From assembly GCA_022747635.1 (NCBI GenBank), contig JAKTNV010000064.1:2301950-2365949 (forward strand): a DNA stretch of 64,000 bases, read 5' to 3'. The notes under the pieces are model-generated. The model was not told the DNA's origin and searched no databases. It worked only from the letters and a program-made list of their open reading frames with translations. Source of the stretch: Hetaerina americana (lineage: Eukaryota; Arthropoda; Insecta; Odonata; Calopterygidae). The first letter of the stretch is position 1. Each line of letters begins with the position of its first letter. Below are positions 32,882 through 44,255 of this stretch, one piece after another. The translations under genes and the position numbers were made by a program.

Positions 32882-34681
32882 ATACCCTACTTCCGATCTT
32901 CATTCGGTCGCAGACACTAGATCACCAAGCTATCGCTTCCCTAATAAATATCATTCCAAGTTTAAATTTAACTTTAAATTAAAAATAATTTAAAGGCGGT
33001 TTTAAAAAGTTGAAACTTTCTCTCACGACTGCTTCATATTTATAATTTTCGAATCTCGTCGAAATATATGTCATTTTGGATTCACAACAACTCCTGCTTT
33101 ACGAAAACATACAAGGGACGCACGCGCTAAACATATTATTCTACACGACACAGCCACATGGAGCATTGAGATAACATTGATAATACGTAAACAGGGTTTT
33201 ACCAAGCCCTAAGTCACGCACTGTCTCCAATATTGTTTGTCTAATGAATATTAAGTATTTCGCAGCGGATTTTTCCTTACGCCCCCCCCCCCCACCCTCC
33301 CTTCCTCCGGGGGGAGGCGACGCCCTCGGCGGAGACGAGTTCCTCGGAATTCAGGAGGGGAGGCGGGAGGGAGGGGGTGTGGTGGGATGAGGAGGGCACA
33401 AGGATTGGGCCCACTGACGTGGGAAGGGGAGCATCGCCCACCGAAACCGGTCTGCCACCTGTGGGGGGCCAAGGGTATCATTTATTCCCCCATCCCATAA
33501 AGACGCGGGGGAAATCGGAGCAGTTAAGGGAAACGTGCGAGTGGGGGAAAGAGAGGAGAGCCGCGGACACCGTAGTGGCAATCACGCGTTCCCAACGACG
33601 CTCCTCGGGAAGGGGGCCGAGATATTCCGGGGGCAGCCCCGACGGGTGGGCGATCCCGAGGCGGAATAATCCCGTGCGACCGACCGATTCGTCGCCAACT
33701 AGATTGCCCCCTCGGCCTCGCCCTCCTGAGGTCAGAGGTCGCGTCCAATGCTGACACAGAGAGGGACTAATCCCTCGGTACATCGGTGGGGGAGACCAAG
33801 GATAGCAGGAGGGCTTAATTGCGGGCCGGATCGAAGCGAGGGATCCTTTCCCCGCTCGCATAATTCGAGACCACAACAGCGGCGGCGGACATGATTCACG
33901 ACAAACCTGGCCCCACGAAGCAGCCACGCACTTCCTGGCGCTGATCACATCTTCATATAACCTACATTCTGTCACGGTCCTCTCACGGACACTCCTCGAG
34001 TTCCTCCCTCATAAGCGCCCAATTTATTTGGCACGCATGCGAATCCCTGCGTTCTCAAGTTTCATTCCACCTAAGAATACGCAGACAGGTACGCCTTCGT
34101 GCAATCTCACATTTTCGATGCCTTGTGCACACATATATTTTTAGATAATCTCCACAAACTGCCAATCAAAAGCCTTTCTTCCTGCTTAGATAGCCGCATC
34201 CAAAAACTTGCAATCAAAATGAATCCTCGATGCACCACTGGAAACTTGGTTAGGAGGGAAGACGACTTTACGGAAATTGATAACGTCACAGTCCCAATAT
34301 TCAACACATCAGCCCGCGATGAATATTTTCCGAACCTTTCAAAGAAATAAATCAGCACCGGATGGCCCGGCACCATCCCGATCCCGTTGTTCGGGCGGTG
34401 ACTTGTGGACCAGCCTACGACTCCCCTCTGCCCGACTGCCTGGGTTTTCTGAGAAAAAGAGAGAGATACGCCATCGCACGCCACGCCGCGCGGGCAATCC
34501 GGGAAAGGGTTTTGTTTTCACATCGACTAAGTGTTCTTATTCTGTGACACATGAAGGAAGCGGAGGCGACATTTTTTGGTCGCCATCTTTTTTACCATCA
34601 CCGATTGGCTATCTAGTTCTTTTATAATCTAAACTTCACTCGATGGTATCAGGCTTGATTGACTACGTGGAAATTCATTTC
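32882..34681. other. Intergenic with CpG-rich block
   Basis: 33280-33900 is CpG- and GC-rich, starting with a C run (33284-33293) and with overlapping frames on both strands. 32940-33250 is AT-rich. No gene recognised. Confidence 0.4.
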
Positions 34682-34863
34682 CGAATGAAAGAAGACTAAG
34701 ATGTATTTTCCACAAAACGTTTTACCAGGCACAAATAGGTTTCAATGCACAAGCGTCATCCTCAGCTACGGTTTGGCACCCGAGGATGACACCTACGTGT
34801 TGAAACCTAGTTGCCCCTGGTAAAATGTTTTGTGGAAAATACATCGTAGTCTTCTTTCATTCG
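34682..34863. mobile_element. Hairpin element with hammerhead-like core, copy 1
   Basis: Near-perfect inverted repeat with about 80-bp arms: CGAATGAAAGAAGAC at the left, GTCTTCTTTCATTCG at the right. Each arm read inwards to outwards carries (C)TGAGGATGA, a short stem and GAAACC. Minus strand: CTGAGGATGA at 34765-34756. Plus strand: CCGAGGATGA at 34780-34789 and GAAACC at 34802-34807. CTGANGA...GAAA is the hammerhead-ribozyme core pattern also known from Penelope-like elements. Flanking stem I pairing was not found, so activity is doubtful. Confidence 0.65.
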
Positions 34864-35506
34864 AATCTTAACTTCGTCAGCGGCAAATGTAAACGACTTG
34901 ACTATCGTCGCGTGTAATCTGTAAAAGAATGCCGTCGTGGATACGAAAGATTCGATACATGCGTCGATTATCGATACTGGTGTGGTAGTGACAGATTCTT
35001 AACGAGTTACAGAATAGTGCTACAAGTCGATGTTGCTCTATGGACTACATGACAGATGTGGCCCTAATGAACGATATTTTCATAAGTCCATCATTGATAT
35101 CCATTTTCAGGTAGTCTGCCCTTTTGAGATGGGTCTAAAGAAGGTTTCTAAAACTATTATGTGTCGTCTGAATTTCCTGTCAGACTTAAGTTTCTTATTT
35201 CTTCCTTCGAAAAGCCAATTGCCTTATCTTCCTTTGCCCCAATTGCCTGACATTCTCCGTCCCTTCTCCATAGCAGCCTTTGGCATTCCAACGCCCCCAC
35301 AATCTTTTTCGGCCTTCTTCAAATTTCACCAACTAAATTCCCTCTCTGTTCCCAATTTATTAAAACTATTCGTTTTATACTTTCATCATTCCAAATTAAT
35401 CGGTACGCGCTATATCCATCGATATACCTGATAATTATCACCACGGCGACATATCGTCGTCACATGAATACGTCGATTTAACTTGGCGGTCGATATCGTA
35501 TCATTA
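34864..35506. other. Intergenic with clustered CGATA motifs
   Basis: 34930-35040 and 35400-35500 carry repeated TCGAT/CGATA motifs. No coding support. Confidence 0.4.
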
Positions 35507-35755
35507 GGGTCGCGGTAGCCCATTGCTGGAGCGTTGGACTGCCGCCGAACGACCCGGGTTCGATTCCGGGGCACCCTCAGCTCCATGCAAGATGTAATTT
35601 TTTGGGTACCAATAACCGGCACAGGGAAAGAAGCTGGCACCCCTTAAGACCCTGCGTATGCGTGAATTTCACACGCCGTATAGGGCTTAGTACTGGATGA
35701 ACTCGGCGTCACCTACCAAACCGACCTTCGAGTTGATTATCGTGTTTGCGGTTTT
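35507..35755 (+). mobile_element. SINE family A, copy 2
   Basis: Same head (GGGTCGCGGTAG), B box GGTTCGATTCC (about 35558-35568), and body blocks ACCGGCACAG, ACACGCCGTA, TTAGTACTGGATGAACTC and CACCTACCAAACCGACCTTCG as the copy at 25.87 kb, with a shorter middle. Confidence 0.85.
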
Positions 35756-38459
35756 ATCGTAGAATATTCCACGAAGGCACCAGATTTTCCAGACCCAATT
35801 TTGAAATTTTCCGCCCAGATAATTTCGCATTAAATCATAAGGATAACTCATGAAACCACAAAAAAGTTGAATTTTATAAAATATGGTCTAGATTATATAG
35901 GTAACTAATTGCTTCAAAACAAAATGTGTAAAACTCTTTTGAAGTTGAGAAAATTACTTTCTATCTTTGGAAAGGTCTGTAAATAGCGACGTCAGCAAAA
36001 TTACTGTGATTGCAGGAGGATAACGTACCACAATTAAAATAAATGCTCGCTAATTAACAACAACACGTTTTCGCCGTAATCGTACATAAAATCCAGGACA
36101 CTTCAAGGTGCGTGGCCACCGTGTCTGAATATCGCACAGAGCAGCCGCCTATCCGTGTCACTCAAGGGTGGGAGCGCATCAAGAGAGAGAGAGACCTTCG
36201 GATCAGGATTGCCGAAGAGGAAAAGCGATCGAGTCCTTTCTCCTCCCCTTCCCCCCGTGGTACGCAGGGGGGGAGGACCCCCCCCCCCAACCTTGCTATC
36301 CCCTCGTTCAGCTTCCCAGAAACTGACGAACGATGACTCCGTTCCCCTCCCCCCGCCCACCACATTTATCCTCTGACTAAACCAAGGACAGCGCAGGTGG
36401 TAGTGGCTGGTGATGGATCGGGGAGGGGGACCGTATTTTTTTAGGTCAACAGCCGAATGGTTCTCTCTCTCTCTCAAAAAATGAGGGCAACCTCAAAGAA
36501 CAGCGACCCCTTCCTCATCTCTCATAAAGGCACTCACCCCACGTCAAAGATACTCATCGCCTCTTTAGAGGGGATTAAGTACGCCCCCGCAACACCTCCA
36601 CAATTTTTCTACCCTTTTAAAATCTTTGATTTACCGCCCTTTCCTTCCACCAATCGCACTGACATCCCAACCATCTCTCTCATCAATCGCCTCGGAACAC
36701 ATCTTCAAACAGGATTAAGTAAGACGTCTTACTTAATCCTGTTTGAAGATGTCTTATGCATGTACCTCGCTCCTGTTTCAAAGCTTCGGTCGCCGCGAAC
36801 CACAGTCACCCCGGATGGTAAAGTGAGGCCAAGATTTGCGACTGCCAGACCAAGTTTTCTTTTTTCTGAAATGCGTGAAATTGCTTCCTGGCGCTGCTCA
36901 TTAATTTGTCAATGAGACGAATGATAAAACCCTTAAACGGTCGAAACAAACCCACCGATCACATTGTTGGCAAGTGCCGTCGTCGTGGGTGCAGTTCACA
37001 ATGACGGCACTCGAAAACACGCCCACTCGTACTTTGAGCATGGCGACACGAGAGAGGAGGCCAACGTGGCTCGGTGTCGGGCACGGCCAATCAGCCCCAG
37101 AGTCGTAAACCTCCTTTCTTCCCACATTCCTTCGGACGACGGCGGTGGCGCCACTCTCGGCTCGAGCGACCGGCGGCCCCCGTCACTAATCCGGCGGTTC
37201 CAATGTCAAGGGCGCGACCTGTTCAAAGTCTCTCTCGTCGACGGGTCGGTGAAGAGCCGGAAAGGGGGGTAGGGCCCTTTCGGCTTATCATTTGCATTAG
37301 ACAGATGCCCGGCTGCCGAGGGCACTGGCGCTGCTGGGTATTCCACACTTCAAACGTGGCACTCCACTGACCATGTACCGAGGAAAAACAGCCTTTTTTG
37401 GACCATGTTCTTCCCCTCTAGTGGGTTTCCTTCAGAAGAAAGTAAATGACACCTTGACCCGAATCTGACAGTATTCTTAATTCTGCCACGACTAATTGCT
37501 CAGCACACAAATTCATTCACCTCAAATATCCAACTCAAAAGTTCTGCAGGCATGTGCATTTCCCATCAGACTAACCAGAATAACATGTATTAACTCATCC
37601 CCCCACATTGTGCCTCGTCATTTTTCTCAAGATTTTAATGTGCACCATTTCTTTGAACTCTACATATACATTCCAAATCTGTATATTATAATTTCAAACC
37701 CGCATTGCATGTGAAATGAAGTTTTCTTCCATTTTAATTTCCCTGCCTCACTCTGGGTAAATGATTACAGCTGAAAAATATACCATACAAATGACAGCTA
37801 CGAAGGCCAAAGTATAGTACAAATTATGCTGTCACCGATTTGCCTCATGTGGTGACCCTGAGTCACCTTTGTCCAAACCAAGCATCGTTGTCTTCCAACT
37901 TTGGCATTTAAGATAAGATTTGCCCTTGAATACACGATCATACACTACGATGATTTCCATCCAGTAATTTCCAATCTTTGGGGTGGGGCTGTTCAGACTA
38001 TTGAAGCATTAATGATTCAACAATGGGCCATGCATAGTTTAACCTCTGGGGAATCTTGTAGCAATCACTTGCTTTAACTAAAGGATAGAGTGACTTCCAG
38101 CACTTTACACCAGTGATTAGCTACAATTCATCAAAAACAGTATCTGCACATATAGTATAAACTTAAGAGTGATGCTAACCAATTTTGGATAAGAGTAATA
38201 ATTATAGAGGATGCAAAGAGAATATTTATGTCCTAAGCAGAAGATGCAAATTAAACATATCACTATGATATTAAGTTCTAGGATAGTCTCCCATCAGCCA
38301 TTAAAAACAAAAACTATGCTCCCATTTAAAAATAAATTCCAATCAATCCCAAAAGACACCCTTCTATACTCTTTCCATGCATACATATCTCACTATAATA
38401 ACTGCACACACCATCATCCTCTAACTTACCTTTTCTAACAATGTCTGATCAACCATTTT
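35756..38459. other. Intergenic with GA/CT runs and one perfect palindrome
   Basis: GA run at about 36182-36194 and CT run at about 36462-36475 flank a GC-rich block with a C tract (about 36279-36288). 37070-37260 is CpG-rich. From 37450 on the sequence is AT-rich. Reading frames overlap on both strands and show no family motif. Confidence 0.4.
36699..36752. repeat. Perfect 54-bp palindrome, no spacer
   Basis: The 27-bp arms 36699-36725 and 36726-36752 are exact complements, centred on AAGAC/GTCTT. Confidence 0.95.
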
Positions 38460-38910
38460 TTTAGTAATCTACTAATTAAGGTAGGTTTTGGATAGATTCA
38501 ACTACCAAATAAGTATCTCATATCTCCTAAAAAAACACAAACACACATCCAAGTCTACAACAAGCCACTCTTCATATCTGTATACTTCCTCCCTTTCAAC
38601 ATTCCTATCCTATTCCTGCCCTTTCCTTCCTTGGTTAACATTCTCCCCTCTATCACAGTCTTCAACATCCCACTGCCGATCAAGATGCTATTCAGCCACT
38701 TTTCCTGCCTCCCCCTGATTTCTACCAACAAACCCCTCTCTTCGCCCACCATGCCCAGCACTTCCTCATTTGTTTTCCTTTAGGCCCATTTCACTTTCTC
38801 CACACCCACATTTTCAAAGCCTCCAACCAACAAACCTACCTCTTATCACCCTGCCTCAACGACCACATTTCCATGCCATACATAACTATGCTCCATATCA
38901 AAGGATCAAA
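38460..38910 (-). mobile_element. RTE LINE 3' end, 5'-truncated
   Basis: The minus strand matches the 3' UTR of the 23-25.9 kb RTE copy: AAGGTAGGTTTTGGATAG near 38480 with the terminal hairpin (one stem mismatch here), through to GCCATACATAACTATGCTCC at about 38875-38894. No coding sequence. Confidence 0.85.
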
Positions 38911-39272
38911 CATTTACCTCACAAATTTTGATTTGTGTATTTGTTACAGTCGAACATTAACCATTGTCATTACGGATTCCTCATGAAAATCAACCAGCAG
39001 ACCCTTTGCTAAATTCCTAGGAATGAACCATATGATGATAAACAGCGCTATAATGACAATTTTTCATTTAAATCTAGAAAGTCTATCATCTCTTGAATTA
39101 GGGGTACCTATATCTGAAAACCCTTTGGTGTTTAAGCTATGAACTCCCCACCATATAAAACAGAGATCCAATCAGTCCTCGAGACGAGACACAATCCAGC
39201 AAAACGAAAATCGAGTTTGAATTCCTTCTTCATCTTGCATTGTGTGACATGCTTGACTGTGTAAGAGGGCAA
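38911..39272. other. Intergenic, nothing recognised
   Basis: AT-rich, no supported feature. Confidence 0.4.
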
Positions 39273-40632
39273 TCCCAGAAGTACTCGACCCAACAAAGAA
39301 AACACAAATATTTTGGAAAAAAATGTATTTATTTTTCAACATAACCTCCTTTCAGCTCTATACCCTTATCCCAGAGATTTCAATAAGTTAGATTTCCCTT
39401 TTTATAACAAGAACTGTCTTGCTCCTCATAATGGCCATTAACTGCCGATATTGAAATGCCTTTTATGTCGGCTAGCTTGTGAACCTCATTTGGTCGACCA
39501 ATGCAATGCTTGTCTTGACAGCTCGCACGGTCTCGTTTAAACTCTGCCAACCCAATAGTTTACTGCTGTAAAAACGAAGGAGCAGACTCACCCGGAGTAG
39601 AATCCAGTTCAGCTTCTATATTGGTTGGGCTGAGGCCTTTCAAATAAAAGTATTGTATCACATAACGATGACCAATTTCCTCCATTTTCATTAATTCACT
39701 GAAAACGCTCAAATGGCTGCAAATATGTTTTCAAACTTGAAACATATGCTAATAGATTTTAAATTTCAAATAGTGATATTTTATGAACAACTTCCACCAT
39801 CTATCAAATTTCAAAAAGTGTGGCAAATCGCATATTAACTGAACATTTGTACATGAGAAAGCTGTGTGCAAGATGGGAGATGCGTTTGCTCACACTCGAG
39901 CAAAACCAGTATCGCGAAGATGTTTCAATATGGAGTGTTAAGCAAAGTTTCACAGCAACAAAGCAGAATTAATTTTTGCGCCGTTTCATGCACATTGATG
40001 AAACATTGGTGCATTACTTCACACCCGAGACAGAAGAACAATCAAAACATTGGATTCAATATGGAGATCCGGCAACAAAGAAGGTAAATACCGTTCCATC
40101 TGCAGGCAAGGCCATGGCGTCGGTTTTCTGTGCATGCGCGTGGGGTAATTTTCATTGACTATCTTGAAAAAGGAAAAACAATCAAAAGCGAGTATAATAC
40201 AAACTTATTGCAGCGTTTGACCGAAGAAATCAAGCAAAAGCAGCAGCATTTGGCTAAGAACAAAGTATTGTTTCATCAAGAAAATGCACCAGTTCACAAA
40301 TCCCTTATTACATTGGCCAAAATTCGTGAACTAAAGTTTGAATTGCTACCTCATGCACCCTATTCGCCAGATTTAGCCCCCTCAGATTATTTTCTGTTTG
40401 CAGACTTGAAATAATAGTTTGGTGGTCTATAAGTTTCCAACCGTGAAGGAGTGACGTCGGCAGTTAATGGCCATTATGAGGAGCAAGACAGTTCTTGTTA
40501 TAAAAAGGGAAATCTAACTTATTGAAATCTCTGGGATAAGGGTATAGAGCTGAAAGGAGGTTATGTTGAAAACTAAATACATTTTTTTCCAAACTTTTTG
40601 TGTATTCTTTGCTGGGTCTTGTACTTCTGGGA
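39273..40632. mobile_element. mariner copy 2: fold-back composite of two copies
   Basis: Left part (39273-39806) is mariner on the minus strand: 3' TIR first, an internal deletion near 39450, then 5'-half sequence up to about 30 bp short of the 5' TIR. Right part (39807-40632) is mariner on the plus strand starting mid-gene (matching 20829 of copy 1) and running to the 3' TIR. Both outer ends are therefore 3' TIRs (CCCAGAAGTAC near 39275; GTACTTCTGGG 40621-40631). Confidence 0.85.
39807..40576 (+). pseudogene. mariner transposase, C-terminal two thirds
   Basis: Almost identical to copy 1 from 20829 on. It shares the same in-frame stop before FLRRF (39970-39972), the same frame change near 40130 and the same stops after FADLK. 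It has one extra catalytic defect: the second Asp is Glu (GAA at 40280-40282, HQEN). Helix-turn-helix start is missing. Inactive. Confidence 0.9.
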
Positions 40633-42929
40633 CCATCCTCATACCCTTTTCCCTTTATGATCCTGATAACCCTTTTCCACTAGATATCTAGTGAAAAGGG
40701 TTAGCATTTCTTCATCATTACAGTATTAATAATTGTTCACTTTTCACCATATCATTAATGCCTGAATCTGTGCAATTTTTTAAAATCATTACCCTTAATG
40801 TTTTTACTAAATTTTATACAATATTATAAATAATAACTATTATTCAGGAAATTAAGAGAAGAGGGACCTGATGTAAGGAAGCTGCCCACCTAACAAGCAT
40901 GTAGCTGTCTGTCTTCACACTAGATCATGTACAAACTAAGATGAGAATTAAGATAATCTTAAATAGTCTTATTCTCAAATGTTTTTTATATTCTGGCCCA
41001 ATCTTTTTAATGTAGCAGGCAGACAGAAACAATAAACATGCTCCCATTAGACATATTGAAAAATGCAAACCTTAAATGATAAGGGTTTAAAGACCAAAAT
41101 CCTCATGAAGTTGATTAAAAAAAAATGAACTGAAGGTCAAAAAAGAAGAGGAGCCGCCCATTTGCTCAGTTCAACTATGTAAGTGCCCCCTCTCCCTCTC
41201 CTTCAACTTCCTCAACCAAACAGCAGATGAAACACTCTTGACGATTAACATTCCCCACAGATAAGTTTTGAGAGAAGAGCCAGAACATGATGAAGTCTGG
41301 AGGACTAGGAGAGAGCGGCTAAGGAACCTGGACTACCACTCTCCAGATCGAAGGGCCAATTTCCTCAGATTTGGACCACTCCACAACACCAGCGATGGAT
41401 AAGCAGCAGAGCAGGGTGAATGGTACACAGAAGTATGGAGGAGTGAGGAAGGGAAGGGTATGGAATGTGGTCCATGAATTCAGACGTATCCAAAAATGAC
41501 ATAAAAATCCCATAAGATCTTCCTACATGTATTGATTCTCTTTCCCTGAGCGTCTGGTGACCTCGTGCGTGGCTCCCTCCGTCCAGTTTGGACGGACGCC
41601 AATGCCACACAGGACCAGACCACAATCGTACCTCCTCGGAGTTTGAGGAAGGGACGGCAAATCAGACATGCTTATCATTATCGATTCTTCCTTTCTGCAC
41701 CCTTTGGACTTTACATTAATTCCACCATGCGAGGGAACAAACTTATCATTCATGCCTACGACAATTTAAGGCACAACAAATAGACAACAGAGTGGTTTAA
41801 TGAGAAAAACTTCATAAAGTGCACTATTTCTCTGTTTTAAGCAATTCTTCCTGTATTATGAACCAACAACAATACAAAAATATAAACCCTGGGAACATAT
41901 ATCACTGCTCTCTTTATTACTGAGCTTTTACTGCAACCCATGACAAGTTGCAGGACACATACATAAGCCCATTCAGTAAGAGGCCTAAGTCAACAACTTT
42001 TACAAGCAGTGCTTGAAACTTACTCTGCATCACTTTATTACTTGTGGGACAGACTCTTTCCAACTTAAATAAATACAATAAAAAAGTAAGCTCCCATTGC
42101 CATCAATCTCATGTGTACATCAGCTTAGAGGTATTAACAATAACCAAGAAATCAAAACTAAGAAACAAAGATATTTCCATAGAAAATAACAGGGTGCATA
42201 CTCTTGCTAGACATATACATTATTGATAAAAAGTTAGCTCAGGGAGTAACTTATCCACCTTCACTTTTACAAAATCATGACTTCATATGGGGAAACTAAT
42301 GCTCATTATTCCAAATGTGATATTCAATTAATCAAAAAAGATATCTTAGCAAGTACTCAACTTCTATAAGAACATACATCGGCAAACCAGATGTCTTTTA
42401 CGACTTCAACTGGAAAGCTTCATTCAAGTTATCATGAAAGTGAGCTGGACGTGTAAGGCTGTGGCTGGCTGGATGCTCTGTTACTCCACATCCAATTACT
42501 TCTCCTGGGAGTTTTCTTTGTCTAAATAAAAGAAACTAGAGTCACATACACAGCGTTTAAAGTACAGCAAACCGTTAAAATCTCATTAAGAAAGGCTTAA
42601 ATTAGTAAATGCATTTTTCAAATTCTTAAAAAAATAATGCACTCAAAGGTAAAACCGCAAAATGGATGGATATCAACAAGTGACAAAAAAAATCACATGG
42701 AAACTTAAAAAAGCATTGACTATGGTTACCATATCAATTTTTTTGCCTAGTGTGTGCTTCAATTTCAAAAATATATTAAGCAATCCCTTGCCAACCACGG
42801 TTTTGGCAACACAAGACTAGTGACTGCTTGGCAATGTGCTAAAATCACAGTATTCATACTCCGCCAACAAAATGGAAGAGCAAAGTTAGAAGGGGGCAAA
42901 GGGGAGATGATGAAAGGAGATTGAGGAGT
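40633..42929. other. Intergenic, AT-rich
   Basis: Contains a 37-bp near-palindrome at 40667-40703. 41300-41660 is GC-richer with overlapping frames lacking motifs. Nothing else recognised. Confidence 0.4.
40667..40703. repeat. Near-perfect palindrome
   Basis: TAACCCTTTTCCACTAGAT and ATCTAGTGAAAAGGGTTA are complements except for one extra base; there is no spacer. Confidence 0.9.
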
Positions 42930-43101
42930 CCACATTAAATGAGCTCATAATTTTCCACAGACTTTATTTTAAGGCACTACACGTTTCATGGACTTGCGGC
43001 AACATCAGGCAGTGAGCCATTTGCAGCATCATCAAGTGCACGAAAAACATTGTACCTTAAAATAAAGCATGTGGAAAAGTACAAACTCATTTCATGTGGA
43101 T
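42930..43101. mobile_element. Hairpin element with hammerhead-like core, copy 2
   Basis: Inverted repeat with about 60-bp arms: CCACATTAAATGAG...TTTTCCACA...CTTTATTTTAAGG at the left, its diverged complement at the right. The minus strand carries CTGATG (43008-43003), a stem-sized spacer, then GAAAC (42987-42983) and GTGCC, the same order as the element at 34.7 kb. The core is less complete here (CTGATGT). Confidence 0.6.
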
Positions 43102-43719
43102 ATCAAACAATTCCACACAGTAACCTGCAAGTATAGAGGCTGAGGGACTTCGAAACATTTTTTTCTGCATGCAATTTTGTACCTACTACATGTGGATATT
43201 GTGTTCCTATAACAATAGGCATAGCTTTTTAAAGGAGTGATTTCTGCAGCCGCATACCATATTGCATCACTACACGACTCAACATATGACTCTTGTAAGC
43301 TGAGAATTTTGCTACATTTTTTAAGATGATATAAACACTTCTGACTTAAATATTTTATGGATTTGATAATTCAATTAGCAAAAATAATGGGTTGGCTTCA
43401 TTTTATGCACAGGCTACTGAGAACACCTGCTGTGAAGTTTTACACTTCACTGAATTGCAATCATAGTTTCACTCATAGTATTACTTCATCCTAAGGTTGC
43501 TTTTGAAATGCACACTTCACATATATGGTCCACGATACAATTGATTTGATAAATTTCCAATTTCTGAGGAATCAAATGAAATTCCCCTTAGCCAAGCCAA
43601 AATGATATGATTACTCCAAATATGAATATATATGCTTTTATTAACTACACGCACGATTTCTGCAGCACATATTACGGGAGGACGGCTTTTCCCAGCTTTT
43701 ATCTTCCAGCTACCTAAGT
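43102..43719. other. Intergenic, nothing recognised
   Basis: AT-rich, no supported frame. Confidence 0.4.
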
Positions 43720-43935
43720 GTTTATTCATTTATTTTATTTATTTATTCAGTATTAGTCCGAAAACGGCACATTTTGGCCTTAACATCGAACTGTTAACAA
43801 CGATAACAATGGTCACATTTACAAACACCCAAGCCCTAGATGGAGGGAAACTCACCCAGGCGGGAATCGAACCCGCGACCCTTGGAATGGCAGACGAGGA
43901 CGTTACCCCGCCGCCACCAGGGTCGGCAACTTATT
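43720..43935 (-). mobile_element. SINE family C, copy 2
   Basis: Minus strand: tRNA-like head with B box GGTTCGATTCC (complement at about 43864-43874), GGGCTTGGGTGTTTGTAA, AAGGCCAAAATGTGCCGTTT and an AATAAATAAATAAA-type tail at 43720-43750. Order and blocks match the copy at 29.3 kb. Confidence 0.8.
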
Positions 43936-44129
43936 GAGTCTCCTGGTTAACATTCTGTTCAATGTTCTGGATGCCATTTTTGTTGCACTGTTTTACTGCC
44001 AGGATAATTCATGATTTACAGTACTACTGGAGAATATAATGAATTACTTTCACGGTTTTCATACATGTCCAGAGAAACTTTCAAGCATAACATTTAGACG
44101 AAGTACCACAGTGCAGCCATCTTGCAACC

Positions 44130-44255
44130 CAATAAAAATTCATTGGCATTTAATCACGAGGCAACAACACCAGAACCTGATGATGTCGCCTCGTGACGAA
44201 ATACATGGTTATGAAACCCTACATTGTGCCAAATGAAATTCTCGTGGAATCTGCC
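44130..44255 (+). mobile_element. Hairpin element with hammerhead-like core, copy 3
   Basis: CTGATGA (44177-44183) then a GTC...GAC mini-stem, then CGAAA (about 44197-44201), followed further on by GTGCC and CTCGTGGAA as in the other two. A perfect 9-bp stem TCACGAGGC (44154-44162) / GCCTCGTGA (44188-44196) encloses the CTGATGA. The left arm is shortened. Confidence 0.45.

Noticed and set aside
33251..33975. 165-residue minus-strand frame and partners in the CpG-rich block
   Set aside because: Same compositional artefact: long frames in both directions, no domain or splice context recognised.
34682..34863. Active hammerhead ribozyme
   Set aside because: The core and a 3-bp stem III are visible but no stem I pairing was found on either arm.
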